From the NCBI GenBank assembly GCA_011065235.1, contig JAAKFB010000010.1, positions 1 through 15,603 of the forward strand: a DNA stretch of 15,603 nt, in the 5' to 3' direction. The DNA comes from Chlamydiota bacterium (lineage in GTDB: Bacteria > Chlamydiota > Chlamydiia > Chlamydiales > Rhabdochlamydiaceae). The notes below the pieces were generated by a model. It was not told the origin of the DNA. It searched no databases and saw nothing but the letters and a program-made list of their open reading frames with translations. Shown piece by piece: positions 8,558 through 14,317 of this stretch; the stretch's first letter is position 1; every line of letters starts with the position of its first letter. Made by a program: the position numbers and the translations under genes.

Positions 8558-8615
8558 AACGAAAAGAAGAAAATAGAGAGTTAAGCCTTCTTTTTTTAAT
8601 TGTTAAATTCGTCAT
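8538..8615 (-). CDS. Putative trp leader peptide with tandem Trp codons
   Basis: A 25-codon ORF (ATG at 8615, TAA at 8540-8538) lies between trpR and the transporter. It reads MTNLTIKKRR, then LNSLFSSFRWWASAQ. The two adjacent TGG codons (20 and 21) sit against the stem of a GC hairpin with a T run, and the stop codon directly follows that stem. This is the layout of an attenuation leader (trpL). Ahead of the ATG there is only a weak GGGA about ten bases away. From memory, C. trachomatis trpRBA also has a Trp-codon leader in the gap after trpR. The ORF is too short for similarity support; the case rests on layout and Trp codons. Confidence 0.6.
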   Translation of the reverse strand: MTNLTIKKRRLNSLFSSFRWWASAQ

Positions 8616-8629
8616 TATTTTATTTTCCC

Positions 8630-8650
8630 AGAAGCTTCAACTAAGCTTCT
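8630..8650 (-). other. Perfect hairpin around the trpR stop codon
   Basis: AGAAGCTT-AGTTG-AAGCTTCT is a perfect 8-bp stem with a 5-base loop. The trpR stop codon TGA straddles the loop and the second arm. What follows on the minus strand is A-rich, not T-rich, so it is not a standard terminator. It may protect the trpR 3' end or shape the start of the leader region. Confidence 0.45.
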
Positions 8651-8927
8651 TTAGTAAAAATTCTTTTAACGCAGGCTCGATAACTTTTAAAGCATTCGAA
8701 CCCCGAGTAATTTGGGCAATGCTTACTTTATAAGTTTCTGAGATTTCCCTCTGCGTCAGTTGCCCTTCTAGCAATGCCTTAATAATTATATAACGCGATG
8801 CTAATAGCTCCTTTTCCTCAATGGTCAAAAATAAATCTAAAAAACGGCCAAATTCTTCAGCTAAGTGGATTTTAGAACATATTTCTAAAAACCCTTGCCA
8901 ACCATCCTCTTTGCTCTTTTGACTCAC
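8637..8927 (-). CDS. trpR: Trp operon repressor
   Basis: Tryptophan-sensing DNA-binding repressor, expected to act as an intertwined dimer. The 96 aa compare with 108 aa in E. coli. The helix-turn-helix lies near residues 58-80, with LTQREISETYK as the first helix and turn and ITRGSNALK as the recognition part, very close to the ITRGSNSLK of enteric TrpR. The start is GTG at 8927, with AGG seven bases upstream. It is promoter-proximal and shares the strand with the operon, so it probably represses itself together with the pathway. Only one Trp residue (W10) is present. Confidence 0.94.
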   Translation of the reverse strand: MSQKSKEDGWQGFLEICSKIHLAEEFGRFLDLFLTIEEKELLASRYIIIKALLEGQLTQREISETYKVSIAQITRGSNALKVIEPALKEFLLKKLS

Positions 8928-8951
8928 TTTTCAACCTGCATTTAAGCTGTG

Positions 8952-8981
8952 ATGTTACACCATTACATCATTACATGTCAA
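8952..8981 (-). promoter_or_regulatory. trpR promoter with three 8-bp tandem repeats (candidate TrpR operators)
   Basis: On the minus strand a perfect -35 TTGACA (8981-8976) is followed after 18 bp by TAACAT (8957-8952), 4 of 6 for a -10. The predicted start lies about 20 bases ahead of the GTG. The spacer is filled by three 8-mers in tandem: ATGTAATG, ATGTAATG and GTGTAACA (8976-8953). E. coli TrpR dimers can bind side by side with centres 8 bp apart, so this is a plausible tandem operator, although it is not the enteric CTAG-type sequence. Confidence 0.55.
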
Positions 8982-8990
8982 TTTTTTTAG

Positions 8991-9114
8991 CCCTTCCAGA
9001 CAGAGAAAAAAAATATAAGCTACTTATTCCCATTGAGTTATATTATAAAAAAAGAATATTCCGAAGAGAGTTCAAACCCCTCCCCAAATGCGGCTTTAAA
9101 CATAATCGCGCTTA
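8991..9114. other. Intergenic, no gene
   Basis: AT-rich stretch with A runs and no convincing ORF on either strand. It ends in the TTA that precedes the first fold-back element. Confidence 0.6.
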
Positions 9115-9201
9115 GGGCCCGTAAAGAAATAACTTAGGCAATCCTCGAGGGAAAAATCGATTCATCTCTTGAGGATTGTCAGGTTATTTCTTTACGGGCC
9201 C
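9115..9201. mobile_element. 87-bp fold-back (MITE-like) element
   Basis: Ends are inverted copies: GGGCCCGTAAAGAAATAAC on the left and its complement on the right, continuing inward through CAATCCTC with a few mismatches to a loop of about 15 bases. TTA lies directly outside both ends (9112-9114 and 9202-9204), as expected for a 3-bp target duplication. It has no coding capacity, so it would depend on a transposase elsewhere. A long stable hairpin is the alternative reading. Confidence 0.6.
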
Positions 9202-9204
9202 TTA

Positions 9205-9370
9205 GAGGGTGTTTATGAATTGCTTCTCATCGCCAAGAGCCAAGATTTTTTTCTAAGAGAATGCTCTGGAAAGCGGAGCAAACTCAAATTGAGTTTGTGG
9301 AGCTTGAAGAGTTTCTCATAGGGAAAAAGACGACTCTTATTGGCGGTGGAATGAATTTATAAACACCCTC
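9205..9370. mobile_element. 166-bp fold-back (MITE-like) element
   Basis: Ends are GAGGGTGTTTATGAATT and AATTTATAAACACCCTC, flanked by TTA on both sides (9202-9204, 9371-9373). The similarity of the two halves continues imperfectly to the centre, where CAAACTCAA-A-TTGAGTTTG is a perfect palindrome, so the whole element can fold back. No ORF of note. The ends resemble those of IS5-type elements with TNA targets, but this is a guess without a database. Confidence 0.65.
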
Positions 9371-9373
9371 TTA

Positions 9374-9398
9374 GAGGGTGTATGCGAATTCATTCCCC
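9374..9398. mobile_element. Fragment of a third element end
   Basis: GAGGGTGTATGCGAATTC and following bases resemble the end of the 166-bp element with small changes and directly follow its right-hand TTA. There is no matching second end, so it looks like a remnant of an older insertion. Confidence 0.45.
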
Positions 9399-9626
9399 TA
9401 AGAAAGCCCTTAAAAGTTTTACTTTCGAACAATATTAAATAATTCATTTATAACGAGGAATTTTTCGAACTGTGCTCTCAAGCAGTTAGCCTGAAGCCAG
9501 TTACACATCCTTCGAGCACTTTGCAGACTCTCTCGTCTGTTTTTGAGACATGAACCTTTGGCTTAGCAGGTATGCTCAAGTGGCCTGAAAAGTTGGAAAA
9601 TTGACAAAAAGGCTCCTCATATTTTT
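9399..9626. other. Intergenic, no gene supported
   Basis: Contains no recognised gene. A 60-codon minus-strand ORF (9478-9660) crosses into the repeat and has no recognisable motif; it is probably not real. Confidence 0.5.
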
Positions 9627-9886
9627 TGGCCAGGAGCAAGGGACCGCAGATGGCCCGCATCGTGAAGCGAGAAATCCCAGATATCCTTGAGTTGGCCAGA
9701 GCCAGAATCGAACTGGCGACACAAGGATTTTCAGTCTTCCAAAATCAGTCCCAAAAACTACCTGTGATCACCTTAAATCAACCTGGGTTACATAGGATAC
9801 AAAGGATGGGGAAGTATTGCTAGAAAAGTTTGGAAGCTGTGATTGATCTTTGTCAAGGGAAGGTTATCTACAACTACGGCAATTGT
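9627..9886 (-). repeat. Cassette-junction repeat, copy A
   Basis: Three parts in plus order: a segment of about 66 bp shared with copy C (9627-9692), the tRNA-Phe 3' fragment (9693-9736), and the conserved arm (9737-9886) shared with copies B, C and D. Shared words in the arm include TAGAAAAGTTTGG and AAGGGAAGGTTATCTACAAC. Copy A is the most diverged in the arm hairpin (GGAAGCTG...). It lies downstream of the methyltransferase gene on the minus strand. Confidence 0.8.
9693..9736 (-). other. tRNA-Phe(GAA) 3'-half fragment, att-like (copy A)
   Basis: Read on the minus strand it gives the anticodon loop CTGAAAA (anticodon GAA), the 3' anticodon stem TCCTT, GTGTC, a perfect T arm GCCAG-TTCGATT-CTGGC, the acceptor strand TCTGGCC and discriminator A. 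The 5' half of a tRNA is absent. CCA is not encoded. This is the typical duplicated piece left by tyrosine recombinases that integrate into tRNA genes. Confidence 0.8.
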
Positions 9887-9981
9887 ATGGGATTTATTCC
9901 TTTAAAAAGGAAAAAGTGGATGCAAAAAGGCTTCCAACAAGAAGAAGAATACCTAAACCTAAAATGTGACTATTCGAGCAA

Positions 9982-10806
9982 CTAATTTTTTTTCACATCT
10001 CGGGTATAAAAAATATTCGCCTGCTCAAGATCACTCGCCTTGGTTGATTTAGATAAATCGTAGCTAACAGGAAGGCATAAACGATCGAATCCAACCTTTC
10101 GGATTTTTGTTTGTTTTATTTCTACAGCAGAAGCACCAAACGTCTGTATCTCTAAGTTTTTACATCCAGCCTCTTTAAATATTTCTAAGTATTCGTCTTC
10201 AGAGATTCCATTTAAACGAAAATCATCTACAAGGAGAACTCCGTTTTCGTTTAGTAAATCATAGGCTTGACAGAGCACGCCCAAAGGATCAGATAAGTGT
10301 CTAAAAGTCACAGATGAAACAATAAAATCAAATTTTTCCCCCTTTAAAGCCTGGATTTGGTTTAAATTCTCAAGGTTTGCAACGACGTATTCCTCATCGG
10401 GTATCTTAAGTCCCTCGCTATTGTAGCGGGTCGGGCGAAAGTCTGCTGCAGTGACTCCCATGACTTTGACGTTGGGAAATCGTTCTTTTAAGCCCTGCAA
10501 AAAAGACCCTACCCCACAGCCTAGATCTAGAACTGCAAATTTTTTCTTGCTTGCAAATTCTTCTGCTATCTTTGAAGCCTTTATACCTGCCACAGAACCT
10601 TGAGAATCAATAAATGTGTAATCCTTATCTTGGCCCCAATATAAATAATGAATTGATCTACCTTCAAACATCCCCTGGTGTAATGGCAGAACGCGGACTT
10701 CAAAGGATTCATCGATGAGTAGTTGAGCTTCCGCGGGCCGTTCCCGTGATGAAACTCGGAAAGAATTAGTGTTAACACATGGAGAACAATTAGAACTAAA
10801 AGACAT
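9982..10806 (-). CDS. SAM-dependent methyltransferase, class I
   Basis: A 274-aa protein with a Rossmann-type methyltransferase core. Motif I is VLDLGCGVGSF (92-102); the acidic end of strand 2 is replaced by MGVTAADFRP (116-125); FDFIVSSVTFRHLSDP (159-174) and LLNENGVLLVDDF (184-196) match the later core motifs. The first 60 residues look variable and contain several cysteines. The substrate cannot be told; SAM methyltransferases with this pattern act on small molecules, quinones or proteins. GAGG lies about 11 bases ahead of the ATG at 10806. The gene stands alone between junction repeats A and B, so it looks like the cargo of one cassette. Confidence 0.8.
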   Translation of the reverse strand: MSFSSNCSPCVNTNSFRVSSRERPAEAQLLIDESFEVRVLPLHQGMFEGRSIHYLYWGQDKDYTFIDSQGSVAGIKASKIAEEFASKKKFAVLDLGCGVGSFLQGLKERFPNVKVMGVTAADFRPTRYNSEGLKIPDEEYVVANLENLNQIQALKGEKFDFIVSSVTFRHLSDPLGVLCQAYDLLNENGVLLVDDFRLNGISEDEYLEIFKEAGCKNLEIQTFGASAVEIKQTKIRKVGFDRLCLPVSYDLSKSTKASDLEQANIFYTRDVKKN

Positions 10807-10884
10807 ACAAAAAAATCCCTCATATTTATAAATTATTTAATAACATTATACTACAGCAGACTGTTAAAAATCAAGTTTGGCTAG

Positions 10885-10985
10885 CTAGGCTATAGATAGA
10901 GGGGAATTATTTCTAGAAAAGTTTGGTAGCTGAGTTCAAGCTACGTCAAGGGAAGGTTATCTGCTACTCCGGCAAATTTGCGTAT
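10885..10985 (-). repeat. Cassette-junction repeat, copy B (arm only)
   Basis: About 100 bp match the distal part of the arm: GGGGAATTATTTCTAGAAAA, the hairpin GTAGCT-N7-AGCTAC, CAAGGGAAGGTTATCT and ACTCCGGCAAATTTGCGTA. The tRNA fragment and proximal arm are missing; similarity fades into AAATCAAG around 10867. It sits between the methyltransferase gene and the 124-aa gene, suggesting a junction that has partly decayed. Confidence 0.75.
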
Positions 10986-11028
10986 ATAATCTGATAAAAA
11001 GCCTTTTTAGTGGCAATTTGGGTTTTCT

Positions 11029-11403
11029 TTAAAAAGGGACATTATCAAACATCTGATCAGTAACTGGATTCTGTATAAGAGACACGGAACTTACAATAGA
11101 ACTAAAAAGACTGAAGAATATGCCTTGAGCGCTTTGACAGGCTAAATGAATGGATTTTTGTCTGAGATTGGGAATTGCAGCACCCGAAAGGAAGACGAGA
11201 GTGAATACAGCTTTTACTATGGCCTCTACAATGCCAGTTATTACAAGCCCAGCATATCCGAACTCTACCCCTATTCTTCTAACGAATTTTTCACTTGAGC
11301 TACATCCCTCAGCATTCCTCCATTTTGTTAAAGAATTTTGGGCGGAAACGCTTATGGGCCAGTGAGCAATTAGACTTGCTCTCTCGTAACTTATGTTTAG
11401 CAT
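11029..11403 (-). CDS. Small bilobed hydrophobic protein, possible Inc-like
   Basis: I do not recognise this family. The 124-aa product has two hydrophobic segments, about 49-77 (YAGLVITGIVEAIVKAVF...) and 87-110 (GIFFSLFSSIVSSV...), joined by a short charged loop (PNLRQKSIH). Two closely spaced segments of this kind are the hallmark of chlamydial inclusion-membrane (Inc) proteins, but the pattern alone is not proof. No cleavable signal peptide is seen. AGGA lies six bases upstream of the ATG at 11403. The gene is the only one between repeats B and C. Confidence 0.6.
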   Translation of the reverse strand: MLNISYERASLIAHWPISVSAQNSLTKWRNAEGCSSSEKFVRRIGVEFGYAGLVITGIVEAIVKAVFTLVFLSGAAIPNLRQKSIHLACQSAQGIFFSLFSSIVSSVSLIQNPVTDQMFDNVPF

Positions 11404-11620
11404 ACCAAATCCTGTGTACTATTTATTCAGATCTGCCCACATACTAAAGCATTATATTCCAAATAATCCAAAGTTGAAAAGCTCAAAGGTTGATATTATT
11501 CCATCTGCTACAGCATTTTGAAAATGGCCAGGCCATTGAAAGAATGGATAGGAGAATTTTCGGTTGAATTAGGTAGGTCAGATGGAGGCTAGTGCGACGA
11601 GCACAACTTAGGAAGTTGGG
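11404..11620. other. Intergenic, no gene supported
   Basis: Lies between the 124-aa gene and repeat C. A 64-codon minus-strand ORF (11483-11677) runs into the repeat, shows no motif and has poor start context. I see no clear promoter. Confidence 0.5.
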
Positions 11621-11884
11621 CGAGGAGCAATAGGCCTTCAGATGGCCTGCATAGTCAAGCGAAAAACTCCTAAACATTCTTGAGATGGCCAGAGCCAGAA
11701 TCGAACTGGCGACACAAGGATTTTCAGTCTTCCGAAATCGATTCTGAAAACTACCCCTGATGACCTTAAATCAACCTAGACCACCTAGGATACAGAGGGA
11801 GGGGAATTATTTCTAGAAAAGTTTGGCAGCTGAGATCAAGCTACGTCTAGGGAAGGTAATTTACAACTCCGGCAAATTTACGTA
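11621..11884 (-). repeat. Cassette-junction repeat, copy C
   Basis: Same three parts as copy A: left segment 11621-11685 (shared words AGGAGCAA, CAGATGGCC, AAGCGA and TGGCCAGAGCC with copy A), tRNA fragment 11686-11729, and arm 11730-11884. The arm ends in CTCCGGCAAATTTACGTA. The arm hairpin reads GCAGCT-N7-AGCTAC. Confidence 0.82.
11686..11729 (-). other. tRNA-Phe(GAA) 3'-half fragment, att-like (copy C)
   Basis: Identical over its 44 bases to the fragment in copy A as far as I can align by eye: anticodon loop CTGAAAA, T arm GCCAG-TTCGATT-CTGGC, acceptor strand TCTGGCC and discriminator A. There is no 5' tRNA half upstream. Confidence 0.8.
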
Positions 11885-12076
11885 GTCAAACTAGCTTGCT
11901 TGTTCATTCTACACATGTCCTAATTGGGATATTTTCACTGAATGGGTTTTTTTAGAAAAAATATTAACTGAACATTAATTTGATATAGGGATTTAGGGGG
12001 ACTTCTGCCCAAGTCTGGGGTTATGAAGCACGCGCACTTCGATAATCTTGGCTGACTAAGAAGGTACTGTGGTAGT
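11885..12076. other. Intergenic with a small inverted repeat
   Basis: No gene. GACTT-CTGCCC-AAGTC forms an inverted repeat downstream of the 226-aa gene on the minus strand, but it is followed by C rather than T residues, so it is not a good terminator. Confidence 0.4.
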
Positions 12077-12757
12077 TTAAGCCTTTTTCAGCTCTAACAG
12101 TGGGAAGTCAGATTTTTTTAATGGTGCTGAAGTTTTTGAAAGATACAGGTCAAAAGCACGATCAAAAGGATAAAAAATGAAACCAAGCTGGCAACAGTAA
12201 ACAGATGCACGGAAAATCATGCCAACTCCAAAAGCAACCAGTGCAACTCTTTGAGTAACGGACAGATGGCTACGGTAAACTACGTTATTTTCGATACAAA
12301 ACCCTTTGGAATTCATAAACCGATTCGATTTAGTGACTACATTCTGATTTTTTATTGCTTTCTCAAAAATCAATTCACATGCATACAAAAACTCCATGTA
12401 AGCTGCAAAGAAAGAGCCATAGAAAAAAGATCCAGTAAAGATTGGATAGTACCCTTCTCTCCTAAAATCTCCTGCTAAATCCATATTTCTTAAAGTATAC
12501 GTCCCAAAAGGCAACGGGACTGCGCCATCACCAGATCGAATTTTTGATAAAGGAACCCATGTACGTTCTTTATGTAGAAAATTAGGATCTTTTTCTAAGA
12601 ACCAATACTCATAATAGACGTCAAATTCTCCATTATTTCTTACCGAATAGCCATTGGGACGTGCAACACCCCATCCACTTTCAGAAGAATCAAATGGACG
12701 AGGGTTTAGTTCTTGACGTGTTGGAACATGACTCAAACATTGATCGATTTTGCTCAT
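12077..12757 (-). CDS. Uncharacterised 226-aa protein with two hydrophobic segments
   Basis: Not recognised. The N-terminal 100 residues are polar and rich in aromatic residues (DVYYEYWFLEKD at 46-57). Hydrophobic segments lie at about 105-131 (FTGSFFYGSFFAAYMEF...) and 170-198 (VALVAFGVGMIFRASVYCC...). No signal peptide is seen. The shape suggests a membrane or inclusion-associated protein, but no family motif supports a function. GGAG lies seven bases upstream of the ATG at 12757. It is the single gene between repeats C and D, with repeat D starting only 43 bp upstream, so its promoter may lie inside that repeat. Confidence 0.6.
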   Translation of the reverse strand: MSKIDQCLSHVPTRQELNPRPFDSSESGWGVARPNGYSVRNNGEFDVYYEYWFLEKDPNFLHKERTWVPLSKIRSGDGAVPLPFGTYTLRNMDLAGDFRREGYYPIFTGSFFYGSFFAAYMEFLYACELIFEKAIKNQNVVTKSNRFMNSKGFCIENNVVYRSHLSVTQRVALVAFGVGMIFRASVYCCQLGFIFYPFDRAFDLYLSKTSAPLKKSDFPLLELKKA

Positions 12758-12800
12758 TTTATTTCTCCGTTTTTAATGTGCCTCTCGATTCTCCTCGAGT

Positions 12801-12838
12801 TGGCCAGAATCGAACTGACCCTTGCGAGGTTTTCAGTC
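12801..12838 (-). other. Degraded tRNA-Phe 3'-half fragment (copy D)
   Basis: Anticodon loop CTGAAAA and T loop TTCGATT are kept, but six bases are missing next to the T stem (one copy of the tandem CTGGC-TCTGGC), and the variable region differs (CCTCGCAAGG). It is an older or independently acquired version of the fragment in copies A and C. Confidence 0.65.
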
Positions 12839-12993
12839 TTCCCAAATCAGTACCAAAAACTACCTGTAATGACCATAAATTAACCTAGATCACTTAGGAT
12901 ATAGGGAATGGGAAATTATTTCTAGAAAATTTCGGTAGCTAGGACCAAGCTACGTCAAGGGAAGGCTATCTACAACTCCGGCAAGTTTACGTA
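12801..12993 (-). repeat. Cassette-junction repeat, copy D
   Basis: tRNA-derived part 12801-12838 and arm 12839-12993, ending CTCCGGCAAGTTTACGTA. The arm hairpin is perfect here (GTAGCT-AGGACCA-AGCTAC). Beyond the tRNA end it differs from copies A and C, so the neighbouring left segment is not shared. Confidence 0.8.
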
Positions 12994-13014
12994 CCGCTTA
13001 TACATTGTTGAAGA

Positions 13015-13467
13015 TTAAGCTTGCTGACTAGCTTCTATGCTTTGCTTGTACCGATTAAAGAGGTCTGAACATTTTTCATTGTCATCTGTAATTTTTTTTA
13101 GAGTTACTTTGAATTGCTTCGAAGGGAAGCTTGGAACTCTTTGAACTTCATCTGCATTATCCAGAATTTTTTCTATAGCTTCTAAGCGATTCCCATATAC
13201 CAGGTAGCCAATTAGAGGCTTAGCTTCTTTATCCATAGTGGCGCTTTCAAATAAAGCATCAAATCTCTCCATACATTCTTGATACTCCTCCCACTTTTCA
13301 AATGAATTAATTTCTTTTAGAAATCCTGACTCATAAAGAGCATATGAAAGCCACAAGCATGATAGTTCTTCTTGAACGCTTCTATGAAGCTTTGGGTAAT
13401 CAACCGAAGCAGAAAATGCTAAAAATGGAAATAGTGCGAAATACAAAAAACAGAATGTTCTTTTCAT
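13015..13467 (-). CDS. Small secreted protein, function unknown
   Basis: The ATG at 13467 is preferred over the one at 13494 because AAGGGAG lies nine bases upstream of it and the protein then starts with a clean signal peptide: MKRT, a hydrophobic core (FCFLYFALFPFLAF) and a likely cleavage after AFSA near residue 20. The mature part, about 130 aa, is mostly helical and charged, with cysteines in ELSCLWL, YQECMER and EKCSDLF. No lipobox is present. I recognise no family. It is the first cargo gene of the array in the direction of transcription, just upstream of repeat D. Confidence 0.65.
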   Translation of the reverse strand: MKRTFCFLYFALFPFLAFSASVDYPKLHRSVQEELSCLWLSYALYESGFLKEINSFEKWEEYQECMERFDALFESATMDKEAKPLIGYLVYGNRLEAIEKILDNADEVQRVPSFPSKQFKVTLKKITDDNEKCSDLFNRYKQSIEASQQA

Positions 13468-13496
13468 CAATGTTAACTCCCTTAAATTGATCAATC

Positions 13497-13528
13497 ATTA
13501 TATAATCGCGAATTAATCTAATCTACAA
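13497..13528 (-). promoter_or_regulatory. Possible promoter of the secreted-protein gene
   Basis: A perfect minus-strand TATAAT (13502-13497) lies about 30 bases ahead of the start codon. A TTGTAG (13528-13523) lies upstream, but with a 20-bp gap, which is long; using TATATA two bases earlier gives 18 bp. Only the -10 is persuasive. Confidence 0.4.
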
Positions 13529-13534
13529 TAATTT

Positions 13535-13801
13535 TTAATTTAAAGAGCGGATGTAATTTTTGCAAAAGCTATAAATATTTTTAACTCTTATTCTAGCTTT
13601 ATGATTTTCTTTTGAATAGATCCCATGTTTGAAATTTGCAGCTCGAATTGCATCAAGCCCTTTTTGCGTTCTAGCCCCAGTTGATTTACCTCCATGCATT
13701 CTACATTTACCATTTTTCATTGCCGGTTGACGGCAAAATTTTCCAGTCCGTTTTGCTTTCGCTCCGCAGAGGGCATGGGGTAATACCTCACTTTTTTCCA
13801 T
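13535..13801 (-). CDS. HGGxSTG-motif protein
   Basis: An 88-aa protein with the motif MHGGKSTGARTQKG (35-48), preceded by CGAKAKRTGKFC and GKCRMH, a C-x10-C-x9-C-x2-H pattern (C12, C23, C33, H36) that could bind zinc. Proteins of this type are common in prophages and integrative elements, usually beside the kind of gene found upstream here; their role is unknown. An ATG at 13849 would add 16 residues without family likeness; the ATG at 13801 gives the expected N-terminus and overlaps the upstream gene by 14 bp. Confidence 0.75.
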   Translation of the reverse strand: MEKSEVLPHALCGAKAKRTGKFCRQPAMKNGKCRMHGGKSTGARTQKGLDAIRAANFKHGIYSKENHKARIRVKNIYSFCKNYIRSLN

Positions 13802-14297
13802 CCACCCCCCTATGAGAAAGATTCCCAATGATAGCCTTCCCTCCATCATTCACGTGTGTGACAAAGACTTGTTGCTGCCCCTTGTTCTTATATTTTAGAA
13901 GAGTCACAAGTGTTTCCTGAGACAACCGCAATAGTTTCGTAGCCATGTTTACCTGATGACCTGAGCTGGTGGCATGTTCTGATCCCTTTGCTCGACTAAG
14001 CCGATCTATTCCTTGGTGATGAAGAATAATAAACTGCTGTATCAATGATGCTTCTACAGGATCAGAAGGGCTCATTTTCTCGAAAACATCAATGACATAG
14101 TTCACCATATCCTTTTTCTCAAAACCATCAATATTCTCCCCAGTCAATAGTATGAGATATAAAGCATGCATTGGATCGTCATGTCCTGTAACTTGGCAAA
14201 TACGTTGCTCGAATTCCTTATCCTTGAAAGAAATCTCTCCACTAGGGGAAATATCTATTACTTTTTTAGGATCAATTGATGTCATTTGGTTTTTCAT
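13788..14297 (-). CDS. Mobile-element companion protein (169 aa), function unknown
   Basis: The C-terminal part, NMATKLLRLSQETLVTLLKY followed by KGQQQVFVTHVNDGGKAIIG, matches a protein type that regularly precedes HGGxSTG genes in integrative elements and prophages. No enzymatic motif is visible; the central part is helical. Start choice: TTG at 14342 and ATG at 14324 have no ribosome site, and ATG at 14297 has a weak TGAG; the last is chosen. It overlaps the HGGxSTG gene by 14 bp and follows the DUF3987 gene by about 50 bp, so the three are probably one transcript. Confidence 0.65.
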   Translation of the reverse strand: MKNQMTSIDPKKVIDISPSGEISFKDKEFEQRICQVTGHDDPMHALYLILLTGENIDGFEKKDMVNYVIDVFEKMSPSDPVEASLIQQFIILHHQGIDRLSRAKGSEHATSSGHQVNMATKLLRLSQETLVTLLKYKNKGQQQVFVTHVNDGGKAIIGNLSHRGVDGKK

Positions 14298-14317
14298 TTT
14301 TTTCTCATCAGTTCTAA

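Noticed and set aside
8630..8650. trpR hairpin as an intrinsic terminator
   Set aside because: It is followed by A-rich sequence on the minus strand with no T run; kept only as a structure.
8925..8941. Five-codon ORF (MQVEK) overlapping the trpR GTG start
   Set aside because: It has no Trp codon and no ribosome site, and is short enough to be chance.
9478..9660. 60-codon minus-strand ORF beside repeat A
   Set aside because: Same position relative to the repeat as the ORF at copy C, but the two peptides are unrelated, so the similarity is in DNA and not in protein.
9626..9823. 65-codon plus-strand ORF including ARARIELATQGFSV
   Set aside because: It is the antisense of the tRNA-Phe fragment; this peptide phrase is a frequent false ORF over tRNA 3' ends.
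11483..11677. 64-codon minus-strand ORF beside repeat C
   Set aside because: It runs from the junction repeat into non-coding sequence, has no motif and is not kept at copy A.
9693..12838. Complete tRNA genes at the three fragments
   Set aside because: No D arm or 5' acceptor strand complementary to TCTGGCC lies upstream in any copy; only the 3' half is present.
9627..12993. CRISPR array or classical integron attC sites
   Set aside because: The repeats are long, 0.85-1.15 kb apart and enclose genes; there are no short spacers, and no attC-type core sites were seen.
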